DNA of 64,000 nucleotides from Staphylococcus hsinchuensis (lineage in GTDB: Bacteria > Bacillota > Bacilli > Staphylococcales > Staphylococcaceae), in assembly GCF_038789205.1 (NCBI RefSeq), contig NZ_CP128355.1, forward strand, positions 806,001-870,000, written 5' to 3'. How positions within the stretch are numbered: position 1 is the stretch's first letter; the number at the start of each line of letters is the position of its first letter. Position numbers and translations under genes: made by a program. Below the pieces are notes generated by a model that was not told the origin of the DNA, did not search any database, and saw only the letters and a program-made list of their open reading frames with translations. This document shows positions 20,276 to 40,281 of the stretch, one piece after another.

Positions 20276-22378
20276 ATGCAGAAGGCCTTTCGTAATGTGC
20301 TAGTTATCGCAATCATTGGTGTTATTATATTTGGCTTATTTTCATGGTTAAACGGTAATGGAAATATGCCGAAACAACTTACATATAAGCAATTTGTTAA
20401 GCAGTTAGATAAAGGTGAATTAAAATCACTTAAAATCCAACCAGAACAAAACGTATATATGGTAAGTGGTGAAACGAAAAAAGGTGAAGATTACTCTTCA
20501 ACCATTTTATATAATAATGATAAAGAACTTGAAAAAATAACTGATAAAGCACGTAGTCAAAATGGATTAGATTTTACAGTTAAAGAGGAAGAAAAACAAA
20601 GTGTATTTGTTAGTATTCTAACATCACTTATCCCAGTCTTAGTTATCGCTTTATTATTTATTTTCTTCTTAAGCCAAGCTCAAGGCGGTGGCGGCGGTGG
20701 TGGCCGTATGATGAACTTTGGTAAATCCAAAGCGAAGATGTACGATAGCCAGAAAAAACGCGTTCGCTTCTCAGATGTTGCTGGTGCAGATGAAGAAAAA
20801 CAAGAACTCGTAGAAATAGTCGATTTCTTAAAAGATAATAAGCAATTTAAACAGATGGGCTCTAGAATACCTAAAGGTGTGCTATTAGTCGGCCCACCAG
20901 GTACAGGTAAGACGTTATTAGCACGTGCAGTTGCAGGTGAAGCTGGTACACCATTCTTCTCAATCAGTGGTTCAGACTTTGTTGAGATGTTTGTGGGTGT
21001 CGGTGCGAGCCGTGTACGTGACTTATTCGAAAATGCCAAGAAAAACGCACCATGTATCATCTTTATTGATGAGATTGATGCAGTTGGTCGTCAACGTGGC
21101 GCAGGTGTTGGTGGCGGTCACGATGAACGTGAACAAACGCTTAACCAACTTCTTGTTGAAATGGATGGCTTTGGTGAAAATGAAGGCATCATTATGATTG
21201 CTGCTACAAACAGACCAGATATTCTCGACCCAGCTTTATTACGTCCAGGTCGTTTTGATAGACAAATTCAAGTCGGCAGACCTGATGTTAAAGGTCGTGA
21301 AGCTATTCTTCATGTTCATTCAAGAAATAAACCACTTGATGAAACAGTTGACCTTAAAGCAATTTCACAAAGAACGCCTGGTTTCTCAGGTGCAGATTTA
21401 GAAAACCTACTTAACGAAGCATCATTAGTTGCAGTACGTGAAGGTAAAAAGAAAATCGACATGCGTGATATAGAAGAAGCGACAGACAGAGTTATCGCAG
21501 GTCCAGCTAAAAAATCACGTGTTATTTCTGATAAAGAACGTAACATCGTGGCACACCACGAAGCAGGACATACAATTATTGGTATGGTACTTGATGAAGC
21601 AGAAGTCGTACACAAAGTAACGATTGTACCTCGTGGCCAAGCTGGTGGCTATGCGATGATGTTACCTAAACAAGACCGTTTCTTAATGACAGAACCAGAG
21701 TTACTCGATAAAATCTGTGGTCTATTAGGTGGTCGAGTTTCAGAAGACATTAACTTTAACGAAGTATCAACAGGTGCTTCAAATGACTTCGAACGTGCGA
21801 CTAAAATTGCACGTCAAATGGTTACTGAATATGGTATGAGTAAGAAACTTGGACCTCTTCAATTCTCAAGCGGTGGCAGTGGTCAAGTATTCTTAGGTAA
21901 AGACATGCAAGACGACCCTGATTACTCAGGTCAAATTGCATATGAAATTGACAAAGAAGTACAACGTATCGTTAAAGAACAATATGAACGTTGTAAGAAT
22001 ATCTTGTTAGAACATAAACAACAATTACTATTAATTGCTGAAGCATTACTTAAAGAAGAAACATTGGTTGCTGAACAAATTAAATCATTATTCAACGATG
22101 GCGTGTTACCAGATGTAGATTACGATTCAGCAGAAGTTGTAAGTAAAGACGACACTGAATTTGAAGATGGTAAATATGGTAAGTCATATGAAGATGTTCG
22201 CAGAGAACAATCTGAATTAGGTAAAAAACAACCAGGTTACCGTAATGATGATCAAGATCGTTCTCAAGACGATGATTCAAGTTCAGAACCAAGTGAGGAC
22301 ACTGGTCACGAACAAGCTCCAAACATTGATAAACCGAGCAACCCAAGTGATCCAAACGATCCAAGCAATAGAGACTAA
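20276..22378 (+). CDS. ftsH: ATP-dependent zinc metalloprotease FtsH
   Basis: 700 residues. Two membrane helices (about 6-25 and 110-132) flank an extracytoplasmic loop; then a Gly-rich linker, the AAA+ domain (Walker A GPPGTGKT at about 206, Walker B FIDEIDA, second region of homology [17 protein letters not shown]) and the zinc site HEAGH at about 428. The last 60 residues are Asp/Ser/Pro-rich and likely disordered. FtsH degrades misassembled membrane proteins and regulators. AGGAGG precedes the ATG; another ATG at 20272 in a different frame gives only a seven-residue peptide. Confidence 0.97.
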   Translation: MQKAFRNVLVIAIIGVIIFGLFSWLNGNGNMPKQLTYKQFVKQLDKGELKSLKIQPEQNVYMVSGETKKGEDYSSTILYNNDKELEKITDKARSQNGLDFTVKEEEKQSVFVSILTSLIPVLVIALLFIFFLSQAQGGGGGGGRMMNFGKSKAKMYDSQKKRVRFSDVAGADEEKQELVEIVDFLKDNKQFKQMGSRIPKGVLLVGPPGTGKTLLARAVAGEAGTPFFSISGSDFVEMFVGVGASRVRDLFENAKKNAPCIIFIDEIDAVGRQRGAGVGGGHDEREQTLNQLLVEMDGFGENEGIIMIAATNRPDILDPALLRPGRFDRQIQVGRPDVKGREAILHVHSRNKPLDETVDLKAISQRTPGFSGADLENLLNEASLVAVREGKKKIDMRDIEEATDRVIAGPAKKSRVISDKERNIVAHHEAGHTIIGMVLDEAEVVHKVTIVPRGQAGGYAMMLPKQDRFLMTEPELLDKICGLLGGRVSEDINFNEVSTGASNDFERATKIARQMVTEYGMSKKLGPLQFSSGGSGQVFLGKDMQDDPDYSGQIAYEIDKEVQRIVKEQYERCKNILLEHKQQLLLIAEALLKEETLVAEQIKSLFNDGVLPDVDYDSAEVVSKDDTEFEDGKYGKSYEDVRREQSELGKKQPGYRNDDQDRSQDDDSSSEPSEDTGHEQAPNIDKPSNPSDPNDPSNRD

Positions 22379-22389
22379 TGCTTTCAATC

Positions 22390-22430
22390 AACCCCTTATT
22401 ACTGAATATCAGTAGTAAGGGGTTGTTTAT
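22390..22430 (+). terminator. ftsH terminator
   Basis: AACCCCTTA(TT)ACT at 22390-22404 pairs with AGTAGTAAGGGGTT at 22411-22424, followed by a T-rich tail. Confidence 0.88.
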
Positions 22431-22547
22431 TTTTGCTATGCTAAAACAAATGCTTAGCAATTTTAACAGTTAAAAAGTAAAATAAAGCATAAACATTGTT
22501 AGCAAAAAATGCGTTAAATGAATGAAAGGATAAAGGAGTTATAAGTG

Positions 22548-23429
22548 ATGGCAAATGATTATATGATTAAAGCACTTGCTTATGGTGGACAAATCAGAGC
22601 ATATAGTGCGTTAACAACAAATACTGTGCAAGAAGCACAAACAAAGCATTACACTTGGCCAACAGCATCTGCCGCAATAGGTAGAACAATGACTGCTACT
22701 GTCATGATGGGAGCGATGTTAAGTGGTGATCAAAAATTAACAGTAACCGTAGAAGGTGGCGGCCCGATTGGTAAGATCACTGCAGATGCCGATGCACAAG
22801 GTAACGTACGTGGTTATGTGACTAACCCTCAAACACACTTTCCATTAAATAGTGTTGGTAAATTAGACGTTAGTCGCGCTGTAGGGACACAAGGGGCGCT
22901 TACTGTCATTAAAGATGTTGGAATGAAAGATTACTTTTCGGGTTCAAGTGAATTAGTTTCAGGTGAATTAGGCGATGATTTCACTTACTATTTTGCAAAA
23001 AGTGAACAAGTTCCATCATCAGTTGGTCTCGGGGTCCTAGTAAATCCTGATAATACGATAAAAGCTGCAGGCGGCTTTATTATACAAGTTATGCCTGGTG
23101 CAGAAGATGAAACAATCCGTCAATTAGAAGAATCTATCACTAATATGACGCCAGTCTCTAAATTAATTGATCAAGGGTTAACGCCTGAGGAAATTTTGTA
23201 TGAAGTATTAGGAAAAGACAATGTTCAAATTCTTGAAGAGATGCCAGCACAATTTGAATGTAATTGTGGCCATGAGAAATTCTTAACAGCGATTAAAGGA
23301 TTAGGTGAAGCAGAAATCCAAAATATGATTGAAGTAGACCATGGCGCAGAAGCTGAATGTCATTTCTGTCGCAGTAAATATCACTACTCAGAAGAAGAAC
23401 TTGAAGAATTACTGCAAAGCATGAAATAA
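22548..23429 (+). CDS. hslO: redox-regulated chaperone Hsp33
   Basis: 293 residues from the ATG at 22548 (the GTG at 22545 is too close to the AAGGAG at 22533-22538). The C-terminal zinc/redox switch is visible as CNC (about 236) and CHFC (about 269). In reducing conditions four cysteines bind Zn and the chaperone is off; oxidation forms disulfides and activates holdase function. It sits between ftsH and cysK as in other staphylococci. Confidence 0.95.
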   Translation: MANDYMIKALAYGGQIRAYSALTTNTVQEAQTKHYTWPTASAAIGRTMTATVMMGAMLSGDQKLTVTVEGGGPIGKITADADAQGNVRGYVTNPQTHFPLNSVGKLDVSRAVGTQGALTVIKDVGMKDYFSGSSELVSGELGDDFTYYFAKSEQVPSSVGLGVLVNPDNTIKAAGGFIIQVMPGAEDETIRQLEESITNMTPVSKLIDQGLTPEEILYEVLGKDNVQILEEMPAQFECNCGHEKFLTAIKGLGEAEIQNMIEVDHGAEAECHFCRSKYHYSEEELEELLQSMK

Positions 23430-23568
23430 TTTAATTGAGCTTATTTTTAAACGAGATATTTAAAATATAAGTGGTCATAGTTGTATTTACAGAAAAATCT
23501 GATAAAATACAAAGTATATCCGATTAGAGAACTAGGTTTTAACACTTTTTTGAAAAGGGGTAATATAC

Positions 23569-24501
23569 ATGACTAAAAAACCAGTAAATAATATTGTAGA
23601 AATCATTGGAGAAACACCAGTCGTTAAGTTAAATAATGTTGTAGATGAAGATGCAGCAGACGTATACGTAAAACTTGAATATCAAAATCCAGGCGGTTCA
23701 GTTAAAGATCGTATTGCATTAGCTATGATTGAAGACGCTGAAAAATCAGGAAAGATTAAACCAGGTGATACGATTGTAGAACCAACAAGTGGTAACACAG
23801 GTATTGGACTTGCATTTGTATGTGCAGCGAAAGGATATAATGCTGTATTCACAATGCCAGAAACAATGAGTCAAGAAAGAAGAAACTTATTGAAAGCTTA
23901 TGGTGCTCAAGTCGTGTTAACACCAGGTTCAGAAGCGATGAAAGGTGCGATTAAAAAAGCCAAAGAATTAAAAGAAGAGCACGGTTATTTCGAACCTCAA
24001 CAATTCGAAAACCAAGCAAACCCTCGCGTGCACGAATTAACAACTGGCCCTGAACTCGTTGAACAATTTGAAGGTAAAACAATTGATGCATTCTTAGCAG
24101 GTGTTGGTACTGGTGGTACTTTAACTGGTGCAGGTAAAGTGTTAAAAGAAAAATATCCAGATATCGACATTATCGCAATTGAGCCTGAAGATTCTCCAGT
24201 ATTAAGTAGTGGAGAAGCAGGTCCTCATAAATTACAAGGTCTTGGTGCAGGTTTCGTTCCTGACACATTAAACACAAACATTTATAACGAAATTATCAAA
24301 GTTGGAAATGAAACAGCGATGGAAATGGCGCGTAAAGTAGCTAAAGCAGAAGGTATCCTTGGTGGTATTTCATCTGGTGCAGCAATTTACGCAGCGCTTG
24401 AAAAAGCTAAACAATTAGGTAAAGGTAAAACAGTTGTTACTGTATTACCAAGTAATGGTGAACGTTACCTATCAACACCGCTATATTCTTTTGATGATTA
24501 A
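23569..24501 (+). CDS. cysK: cysteine synthase A (O-acetylserine sulfhydrylase)
   Basis: 310 residues. The PLP lysine is K46 in [11 protein letters not shown]; the substrate loop TSGNTGIG is at about 74, and the PLP phosphate-binding [10 protein letters not shown] at about 178. It makes cysteine from O-acetylserine and sulfide. The partner serine acetyltransferase CysE is encoded 30 kb downstream. The C-terminus of CysE (ending DDYII) has the C-terminal Ile that inserts into CysK in the cysteine synthase complex. RBS AAAAGGGG. Confidence 0.95.
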   Translation: MTKKPVNNIVEIIGETPVVKLNNVVDEDAADVYVKLEYQNPGGSVKDRIALAMIEDAEKSGKIKPGDTIVEPTSGNTGIGLAFVCAAKGYNAVFTMPETMSQERRNLLKAYGAQVVLTPGSEAMKGAIKKAKELKEEHGYFEPQQFENQANPRVHELTTGPELVEQFEGKTIDAFLAGVGTGGTLTGAGKVLKEKYPDIDIIAIEPEDSPVLSSGEAGPHKLQGLGAGFVPDTLNTNIYNEIIKVGNETAMEMARKVAKAEGILGGISSGAAIYAALEKAKQLGKGKTVVTVLPSNGERYLSTPLYSFDD

Positions 24502-24517
24502 TCATTATATATTGAAG

Positions 24518-24550
24518 CCGGTCACACAAATAGTTGTGTGATCGGTTTTT
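24518..24550 (+). terminator. cysK terminator
   Basis: CCGGTCACACAA at 24518-24529 pairs with TTGTGTGATCGG at 24534-24545 (one G-U), then TTTTT. Confidence 0.9.
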
Positions 24551-24650
24551 ATTATTTTAAATAACTACTGGTGACTTAGGAAAATGGTTCATACATACTG
24601 AAAAAAATATTATTTAACGTTATTATAGAATGTAAGTGTATAAATAATAA

Positions 24651-25826
<1,176 letters not shown>

Positions 25827-25827
<1 letters not shown>

Positions 25828-26312
25828 TGGTTAATGCATATTTAGGTTTAGGAAGTAATATTGGTGATCGTGAAACACAACTTGAAGAAGCCATTCGTAT
25901 TTTAGATAATAAAGAAGGGATACAAGTTGCACAAACATCGCCAATCTATGAAACAGATCCGGTTGGCTATACCGACCAACCACAATTTTTAAATCAATGC
26001 ATAGAGGTTCAAACAGTGTTGCCGCCTTCAGACTTATTGAAGGCTTGTCTCGATACAGAACAACAACTGCATCGTGTGAGAGATATACGATGGGGACCTA
26101 GAACACTAGATGTTGATATATTAATTTATGGTAATCTCACTGTAGAACAAGATGATTTAATCATTCCACATCCACGTATGTTGGAACGCGCGTTTGTTCT
26201 TATACCTTTAAATGATATAGCATCTGACGTGATTGAGCCACAATCACACAAAAAGATTAGTCAACTAGTGAAAACTGACGATACTGTTAAGCAGTATCAG
26301 AGTGACGTTTAA
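25827..26312 (+). CDS. folK: 6-hydroxymethyl-dihydropterin pyrophosphokinase
   Basis: 161 residues. Conserved GLGSNIGDRETQL (about 6-18), PVGYTDQPQFLNQ, and the Mg-binding RWGPRTLDVDIL (about 90-101). It pyrophosphorylates the pterin that FolP then uses. The ATG overlaps the folB stop. The C-terminal 15 residues are less conserved. The folate run stops here; the next gene in Bacillus would be a small XRE regulator and dusB, here only a remnant. Confidence 0.95.
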
Positions 26313-26314
26313 GG

Positions 26315-26635
26315 ATTCCTGTTCGGAATAATAGTAGATGACATAAGGCGTGGTGGCAATTGTGATTGGAGAGTGCGAAAGAAATCGAATAACTCACAAA
26401 TGTAATTATTGAGGTGTTTTCAGCACAAAAAGTATAAATTGCTTTATTACATTCTCGCCGTCTAGTAGAATTAATAAGTGAGAGAGTTGTCGCAACTGAA
26501 GTGTGGAAATATGCTTCAGGATACTTTGAAAGTGTAAGAGATAATTTTAAAGTGAGAATAGCATTAACCATGAAGTGCGAAGCAACACATGCTAGAGATT
26601 TTAAAAAATTTCCAAATGGAAATCTCAAAAAATAG
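26315..26635 (+). pseudogene. dusB: remnant of tRNA-dihydrouridine synthase B (3' third)
   Basis: Three frame-shifted pieces read in order like the C-terminal third of DusB. At 26315-26332 IPVRNN resembles the IPVIGNGD barrel strand. At 26347-26373, another frame, GVVAIVIGE resembles GVDGVMIGR, the FMN phosphate-binding loop. From 26438 to the TAG at 26633-26635, in the first piece's frame, an unbroken run with ERVVATEVWKYASGYFESVR matches the helical domain (GENVAVREMRKHAAWYLKGV in Bacillus, from memory). Stops fall between pieces and there is no start or ribosome-binding site. The position between folK and lysS is where B. subtilis keeps intact dusB. The match is recalled, not computed. Confidence 0.75.
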
Positions 26636-28150
<1,515 letters not shown>

Positions 28151-28182
28151 TTAAGTATAAACAATTAAATTTAAAGAATTTG

Positions 28183-28226
28183 AACATGGGCAACTTTTAC
28201 TATTGTGAAGTTGTCCATGTTTTGTT
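28183..28226 (+). terminator. lysS terminator
   Basis: AACATGGGCAACTT at 28183-28196 pairs with AAGTTGTCCATGTT at 28208-28221 (one G-U), then TTTG. Confidence 0.85.
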
Positions 28227-28412
28227 ATGATATTTTTTAAAGCCTTAAAAACAGACGATTAATTATCTAAAGATAATTAAGTGATTACGAAATCTTTTTA
28301 ATTAGATGTCAAATACTTTTTGAATTGAATGTAAAGAGATAGAAATTTTACAAACTATTATTGTAAAGTAGCAATTGTCTTTTGATTATCTTAGAAAATA
28401 TTTAAAAAAGTG

Positions 28413-28441
28413 TTGACGCATAGAGAAAAATGAAGTAATAT
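28413..28441 (+). promoter_or_regulatory. rRNA/tRNA operon promoter P1
   Basis: TTGACG at 28413-28418, 17 bases, TAATAT at 28436-28441, about 135 bases before the first 5S gene. It lies in a very AT-rich spacer (28227-28577) that holds no gene. Confidence 0.65.
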
Positions 28442-28529
28442 AAAAAAGTCGTCAAAAACAGGACGTGAAAAAATAATAACACTGTAAATATACTGTAAAA
28501 GAAATTTTAAAAAAGTGTAAAATTAACTG

Positions 28530-28558
28530 TTGCAAACGTTAATTAAACAGTGTAGTAT
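28530..28558 (+). promoter_or_regulatory. rRNA/tRNA operon promoter P2
   Basis: TTGCAA at 28530-28535, 17 bases, TAGTAT at 28553-28558. Transcription would start about 12 bases before the first 5S gene, leaving almost no leader. Confidence 0.65.
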
Positions 28559-28577
28559 GTATAAAGTAAGTTAATTG

Positions 28578-28692
28578 TCTGGTGACAATGGCAAGGAGGT
28601 CACACCTGTTCCCATACCGAACACAGAAGTTAAGCTCCTTAGCGCCGATGGTAGTCGGACTTACGTTCCGCAAGAGTAGGACGTTGCCAGGC
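28578..28692 (+). rRNA. rrf: 5S rRNA, copy 1
   Basis: 115 bases, differing from the two other 5S genes at position 39 (A at 28616, G in the others). It is promoter-proximal and precedes the tRNA cluster instead of following a 23S gene. Confidence 0.95.
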
Positions 28693-28705
28693 ATTAACTT
28701 AAATT

Positions 28706-28781
28706 GGAGGATTAGCTCAGCTGGGAGAGCATCTGCCTTACAAGCAGGGGGTCGGCGGTTCGAACCCGTCATCCTCCACCA
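28706..28781 (+). tRNA. tRNA-Val (anticodon TAC)
   Basis: Acceptor GGAGGAT pairs with ATCCTCC; loop CTTACAA gives anticodon TAC; CCA is encoded. First tRNA of the cluster, 13 bases after 5S. Confidence 0.96.
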
Positions 28782-28794
28782 TTTAAATATTTTA

Positions 28795-28870
<76 letters not shown>

Positions 28871-28876
28871 TGTTTT

Positions 28877-28949
28877 GAGCCATTAGCTCAGTTGGTAGAG
28901 CATCTGACTTTTAATCAGAGGGTCAGAGGTTCGAATCCTCTATGGCTCA
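28877..28949 (+). tRNA. tRNA-Lys (anticodon TTT)
   Basis: Acceptor GAGCCAT with ATGGCTC; loop CTTTTAA. The 3' end is followed by TAC, so CCA is not encoded and must be added by the CCA-adding enzyme after 3' trimming. Confidence 0.95.
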
Positions 28950-28963
28950 TACAGTTTCATTAA

Positions 28964-29038
28964 GCAGAAGTAGTTCAGCGGTAGAATACAACCTTGCCAA
29001 GGTTGGGGTCGCGGGTTCGAATCCCGTCTTCTGCTCCA
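28964..29038 (+). tRNA. tRNA-Gly (anticodon GCC)
   Basis: Acceptor GCAGAAG with CTTCTGC; anticodon GCC in the loop TTGCCAA; discriminator T, CCA encoded. The T-arm GCGGGTTCGAATCCCGT looks like a normal translational tRNA. Confidence 0.95.
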
Positions 29039-29045
29039 TTATTTT

Positions 29046-29134
29046 GCCGGGGTGGCGGAACTGGCAGACGCACAGGACTTAAAATCCTGCGGTGAGAGAT
29101 CACCGTACCGGTTCGATTCCGGTCCTCGGCACCA
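29046..29134 (+). tRNA. tRNA-Leu (anticodon TAA)
   Basis: 89 bases including CCA with the long class II variable arm (GGTGAGAGATCACC); anticodon loop CTTAAAA. Confidence 0.96.
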
Positions 29135-29146
29135 TCTTTTAATATT

Positions 29147-29223
29147 GCGCCCGTAGCTCAACTGGATAGAGTGCTTGACTACGGATCAAGAGGTTATGGG
29201 TTCGACTCCTATCGGGCGCGCCA
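29147..29223 (+). tRNA. tRNA-Arg (anticodon ACG)
   Basis: Acceptor GCGCCCG with CGGGCGC; loop CTACGGA, so A34 is expected to be edited to inosine by TadA to read CGU/CGC/CGA. CCA encoded. Confidence 0.96.
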
Positions 29224-29249
29224 TTTAAATAGAACCCTTTAATTATATA

Positions 29250-29323
29250 CGGGAAGTAGCTCAGCTTGGTAGAGCACTTGGTTTGGGACCAAGGGGTCGC
29301 AGGTTCGAATCCTGTCTTCCCGA
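29250..29323 (+). tRNA. tRNA-Pro (anticodon TGG)
   Basis: Acceptor CGGGAAG with CTTCCCG; loop TTTGGGA; no encoded CCA (ACTCT follows). Confidence 0.95.
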
Positions 29324-29336
29324 CTCTTTAAATAAT

Positions 29337-29412
29337 GGGGGCTTAGCTCAGCTGGGAGAGCGCCTGCTTTGCACGCAGGAGGTCAGCGGTTCGATCCCGC
29401 TAGTCTCCACCA
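29337..29412 (+). tRNA. tRNA-Ala (anticodon TGC)
   Basis: Acceptor GGGGGCT with AGTCTCC (two G-U pairs), including the G3-U70 identity pair; anticodon TGC in TTTGCAC; CCA encoded. Last tRNA before 16S copy 1. Confidence 0.96.
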
Positions 29413-29426
29413 TTTTTGAAATATCA

Positions 29427-29446
29427 AATGAACATTGAAAACTGAA
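29427..29446 (+). promoter_or_regulatory. boxA-like antitermination sequence before 16S copy 1
   Basis: The motif ATTGAAAACTGAAT, the staphylococcal counterpart of Bacillus TTGAAAACTAGAT boxA elements, occurs here, again before 16S copy 2 (34590-34605) and in both 16S-23S spacers (31205-31222; 36450-36467). Such sites recruit Nus factors to stop premature termination in rRNA operons. Confidence 0.5.
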
Positions 29447-29549
29447 TGACAATATGTCAACGTTAATTCCGAAAACACAACAACTTAAAGTTGTTAACAA
29501 GTGTTGAAAAAACACATTTAGTATTATGAGCTAATCAAACATCATAAAT

Positions 29550-34280
<4,731 letters not shown>

Positions 34281-34359
34281 AATTTTTAAACGTTTTGTTT
34301 GGTTTCATTCATTTTACTTATTATCTAGTTTTGAATGTATAATTTCATACATTGCATTG

Positions 34360-34474
34360 TCTGGTGACAATGGCAAGGAGGTCACACCTGTTCCCATGCC
34401 GAACACAGAAGTTAAGCTCCTTAGCGCCGATGGTAGTCGGACTTACGTTCCGCAAGAGTAGGACGTTGCCAGGC
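34360..34474 (+). rRNA. rrf: 5S rRNA, copy 2
   Basis: 115 bases, G at position 39 (34398), 79 bases after 23S copy 1. Confidence 0.96.
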
Positions 34475-34484
34475 AAATCCATAT

Positions 34485-34506
34485 AGACCTTTAGGTCGTT
34501 TTTTTA
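34485..34506 (+). terminator. terminator of first rRNA operon
   Basis: GACCT 34486-34490, two-base loop, AGGTC 34493-34497, then GTTTTTTT. A short stem. Confidence 0.75.
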
Positions 34507-34536
34507 TGGAGATTTTAAATTAATTCGATATAATGG

Positions 34537-34565
34537 TTGACTTTTTCATTAAAAACCTGTAGAAT
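34537..34565 (+). promoter_or_regulatory. promoter of second rRNA operon
   Basis: TTGACT at 34537-34542, 17 bases, TAGAAT at 34560-34565. It lies just upstream of the leader (from about 34585) that is identical to the one before 16S copy 1. Confidence 0.7.
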
Positions 34566-34708
34566 TAATTTTTGTGATTGAAAGAAATGAACATTGAAAA
34601 CTGAATGACAATATGTCAACGTTAATTCCGAAAACACAACAACTTAAAGTTGTTAACAAGTGTTGAAAAAACACATTTAGTATTATGAGCTAATCAAACA
34701 TCATAAAT

Positions 34709-36269
<1,561 letters not shown>

Positions 36270-36365
36270 ATTCGGAACATCTTCTACGAAGATGAAACGG
36301 AATAACATTGACATATTGTATTCAGTTTTGAATGCTCATCAGAGTATTTAAAATATTATAGAAAT

Positions 36366-36442
<77 letters not shown>

Positions 36443-36605
36443 TTTTGTACATTGAAAACTAGATAAATAAGTAAAATAATGATTTTACCAAGCAAAACCG
36501 AGTGAATAGCGTGTATACGCTTGAATTCAAAAATAATCGCTAGTGTTCGAAAGAACACTCACAGATTAATAACGTTTGCTTTTTAGTCTTTTGACTAAAA
36601 ACATA

Positions 36606-39525
<2,920 letters not shown>

Positions 39526-39604
39526 AATTTTTAAACGTTTTGTTTGGTTTCATTCATTTTACTTATTATCTAGTTTTGAATGTATAATTTCATACATTGC
39601 ATTG

Positions 39605-39719
39605 TCTGGTGACAATGGCAAGGAGGTCACACCTGTTCCCATGCCGAACACAGAAGTTAAGCTCCTTAGCGCCGATGGTAGTCGGACTTACGTTCCGCAA
39701 GAGTAGGACGTTGCCAGGC
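39605..39719 (+). rRNA. rrf: 5S rRNA, copy 3
   Basis: 115 bases, identical to copy 2 where read, 79 bases after 23S copy 2. Confidence 0.96.
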
Positions 39720-39732
39720 AATAACCCAAGAA

Positions 39733-39756
39733 AGAGACCGAAAGGTCTCTTTTTTT
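39733..39756 (+). terminator. terminator of second rRNA operon
   Basis: AGAGACC 39733-39739, GAAA tetraloop, GGTCTCT 39744-39750, then a T run. Duplicated at 40021-40044. Confidence 0.9.
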
Positions 39757-39767
39757 ATATGAAAAAA

Positions 39768-39827
39768 GGCGCTAATCAGTGCCGCAGGCACAAAAAGAGC
39801 TTAACTTCTAACCTTGCATTGTCCCTG
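39768..39827 (+). repeat. post-5S repeat unit, copy 1
   Basis: About 60 bases, nearly identical to 40054-40113. It contains the small hairpin GTGCC-GCA-GGCAC and a 5S-like inverted segment. Confidence 0.8.
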
Positions 39828-39954
39828 ATAGAAGAAAGCGTTTGAAGCTGACGAATTGAGAGAAAGACGCAAAGAGCTTACAAGAGGTAAGTGAATAAGG
39901 AAAGAACGAAAATGAGGAAAGATGCGAGCGCTTGCCTTCGTAATCAGGAAGATT

Positions 39955-40011
39955 CTCCTTAGCGTCGATGGTAGCCGACTTACGTTCCGCAAGAGTAGGA
40001 CGTTGCCAGGC
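39955..40011 (+). pseudogene. 5S rRNA 3'-half fragment
   Basis: 57 bases matching the 3' half of 5S (CTCCTTAGCG ... GACGTTGCCAGGC) with two substitutions and a one-base deletion. The 5' half is missing and is replaced by unrelated sequence. It is followed by a copy of the 5S terminator. A functional 5S is not possible. Confidence 0.9.
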
Positions 40012-40020
40012 AATAACCCA

Positions 40021-40044
40021 AGAGACCGAAAGGTCTCTTTTTTT
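40021..40044 (+). terminator. duplicated 5S-type terminator
   Basis: AGAGACC 40021-40027, GAAA, GGTCTCT 40032-40038, T run; the same element as after 5S copy 3. Confidence 0.85.
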
Positions 40045-40053
40045 ATATCCAAA

Positions 40054-40113
40054 CGGCGCTAATCAGTGCCGCAGGCACAAAAGGAGCTTAACTTCTAACT
40101 TGCATTGTCCCTG
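40054..40113 (+). repeat. post-5S repeat unit, copy 2
   Basis: Second copy of the unit at 39768-39827. Bases 40081-40096 are an exact 16-base inverted match to the middle of the 5S gene (39652-39667). Confidence 0.8.
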
Positions 40114-40126
40114 GTTAAAAAGGATT

Positions 40127-40281
40127 CGTAAGTGGGTTAACCACTTACGTAAGCACTACTAAGTATTGAAAAAACAAGTAGTGCTTTAAAAGCGTTTGAA
40201 GCTGATGAATGATAGGTACGCAAGTGCTTCCACACTTGCATAAGACTCACTAAGCCCAAGTTGCCTTGGACAAGTGAGTCT
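40127..40281. repeat. four consecutive hairpins in two parallel modules
   Basis: Hairpins: 40127-40149 (CGTAAGTGG/CCACTTACG), 40151-40186 (AAGCACTACT/AGTAGTGCTT), 40220-40239 (GCAAGTG/CACTTGC) and 40243-40281 (AGACTCACT/AGTGAGTCT, with an inner CCAAG/CTTGG). The last abuts the pdxR stop and could serve as its terminator on the minus strand. A sequence like 39835-39860 recurs between the modules (40189-40214). Confidence 0.75.

Noticed and set aside
22092..22460. 122-codon minus-strand frame over the ftsH tail
   Set aside because: Shadow of the Asp/Ser-rich repeats in ftsH and of its terminator.
40127..40281. Hairpin series as a CRISPR array
   Set aside because: Repeats are not identical, spacing is irregular, and no cas genes are nearby.
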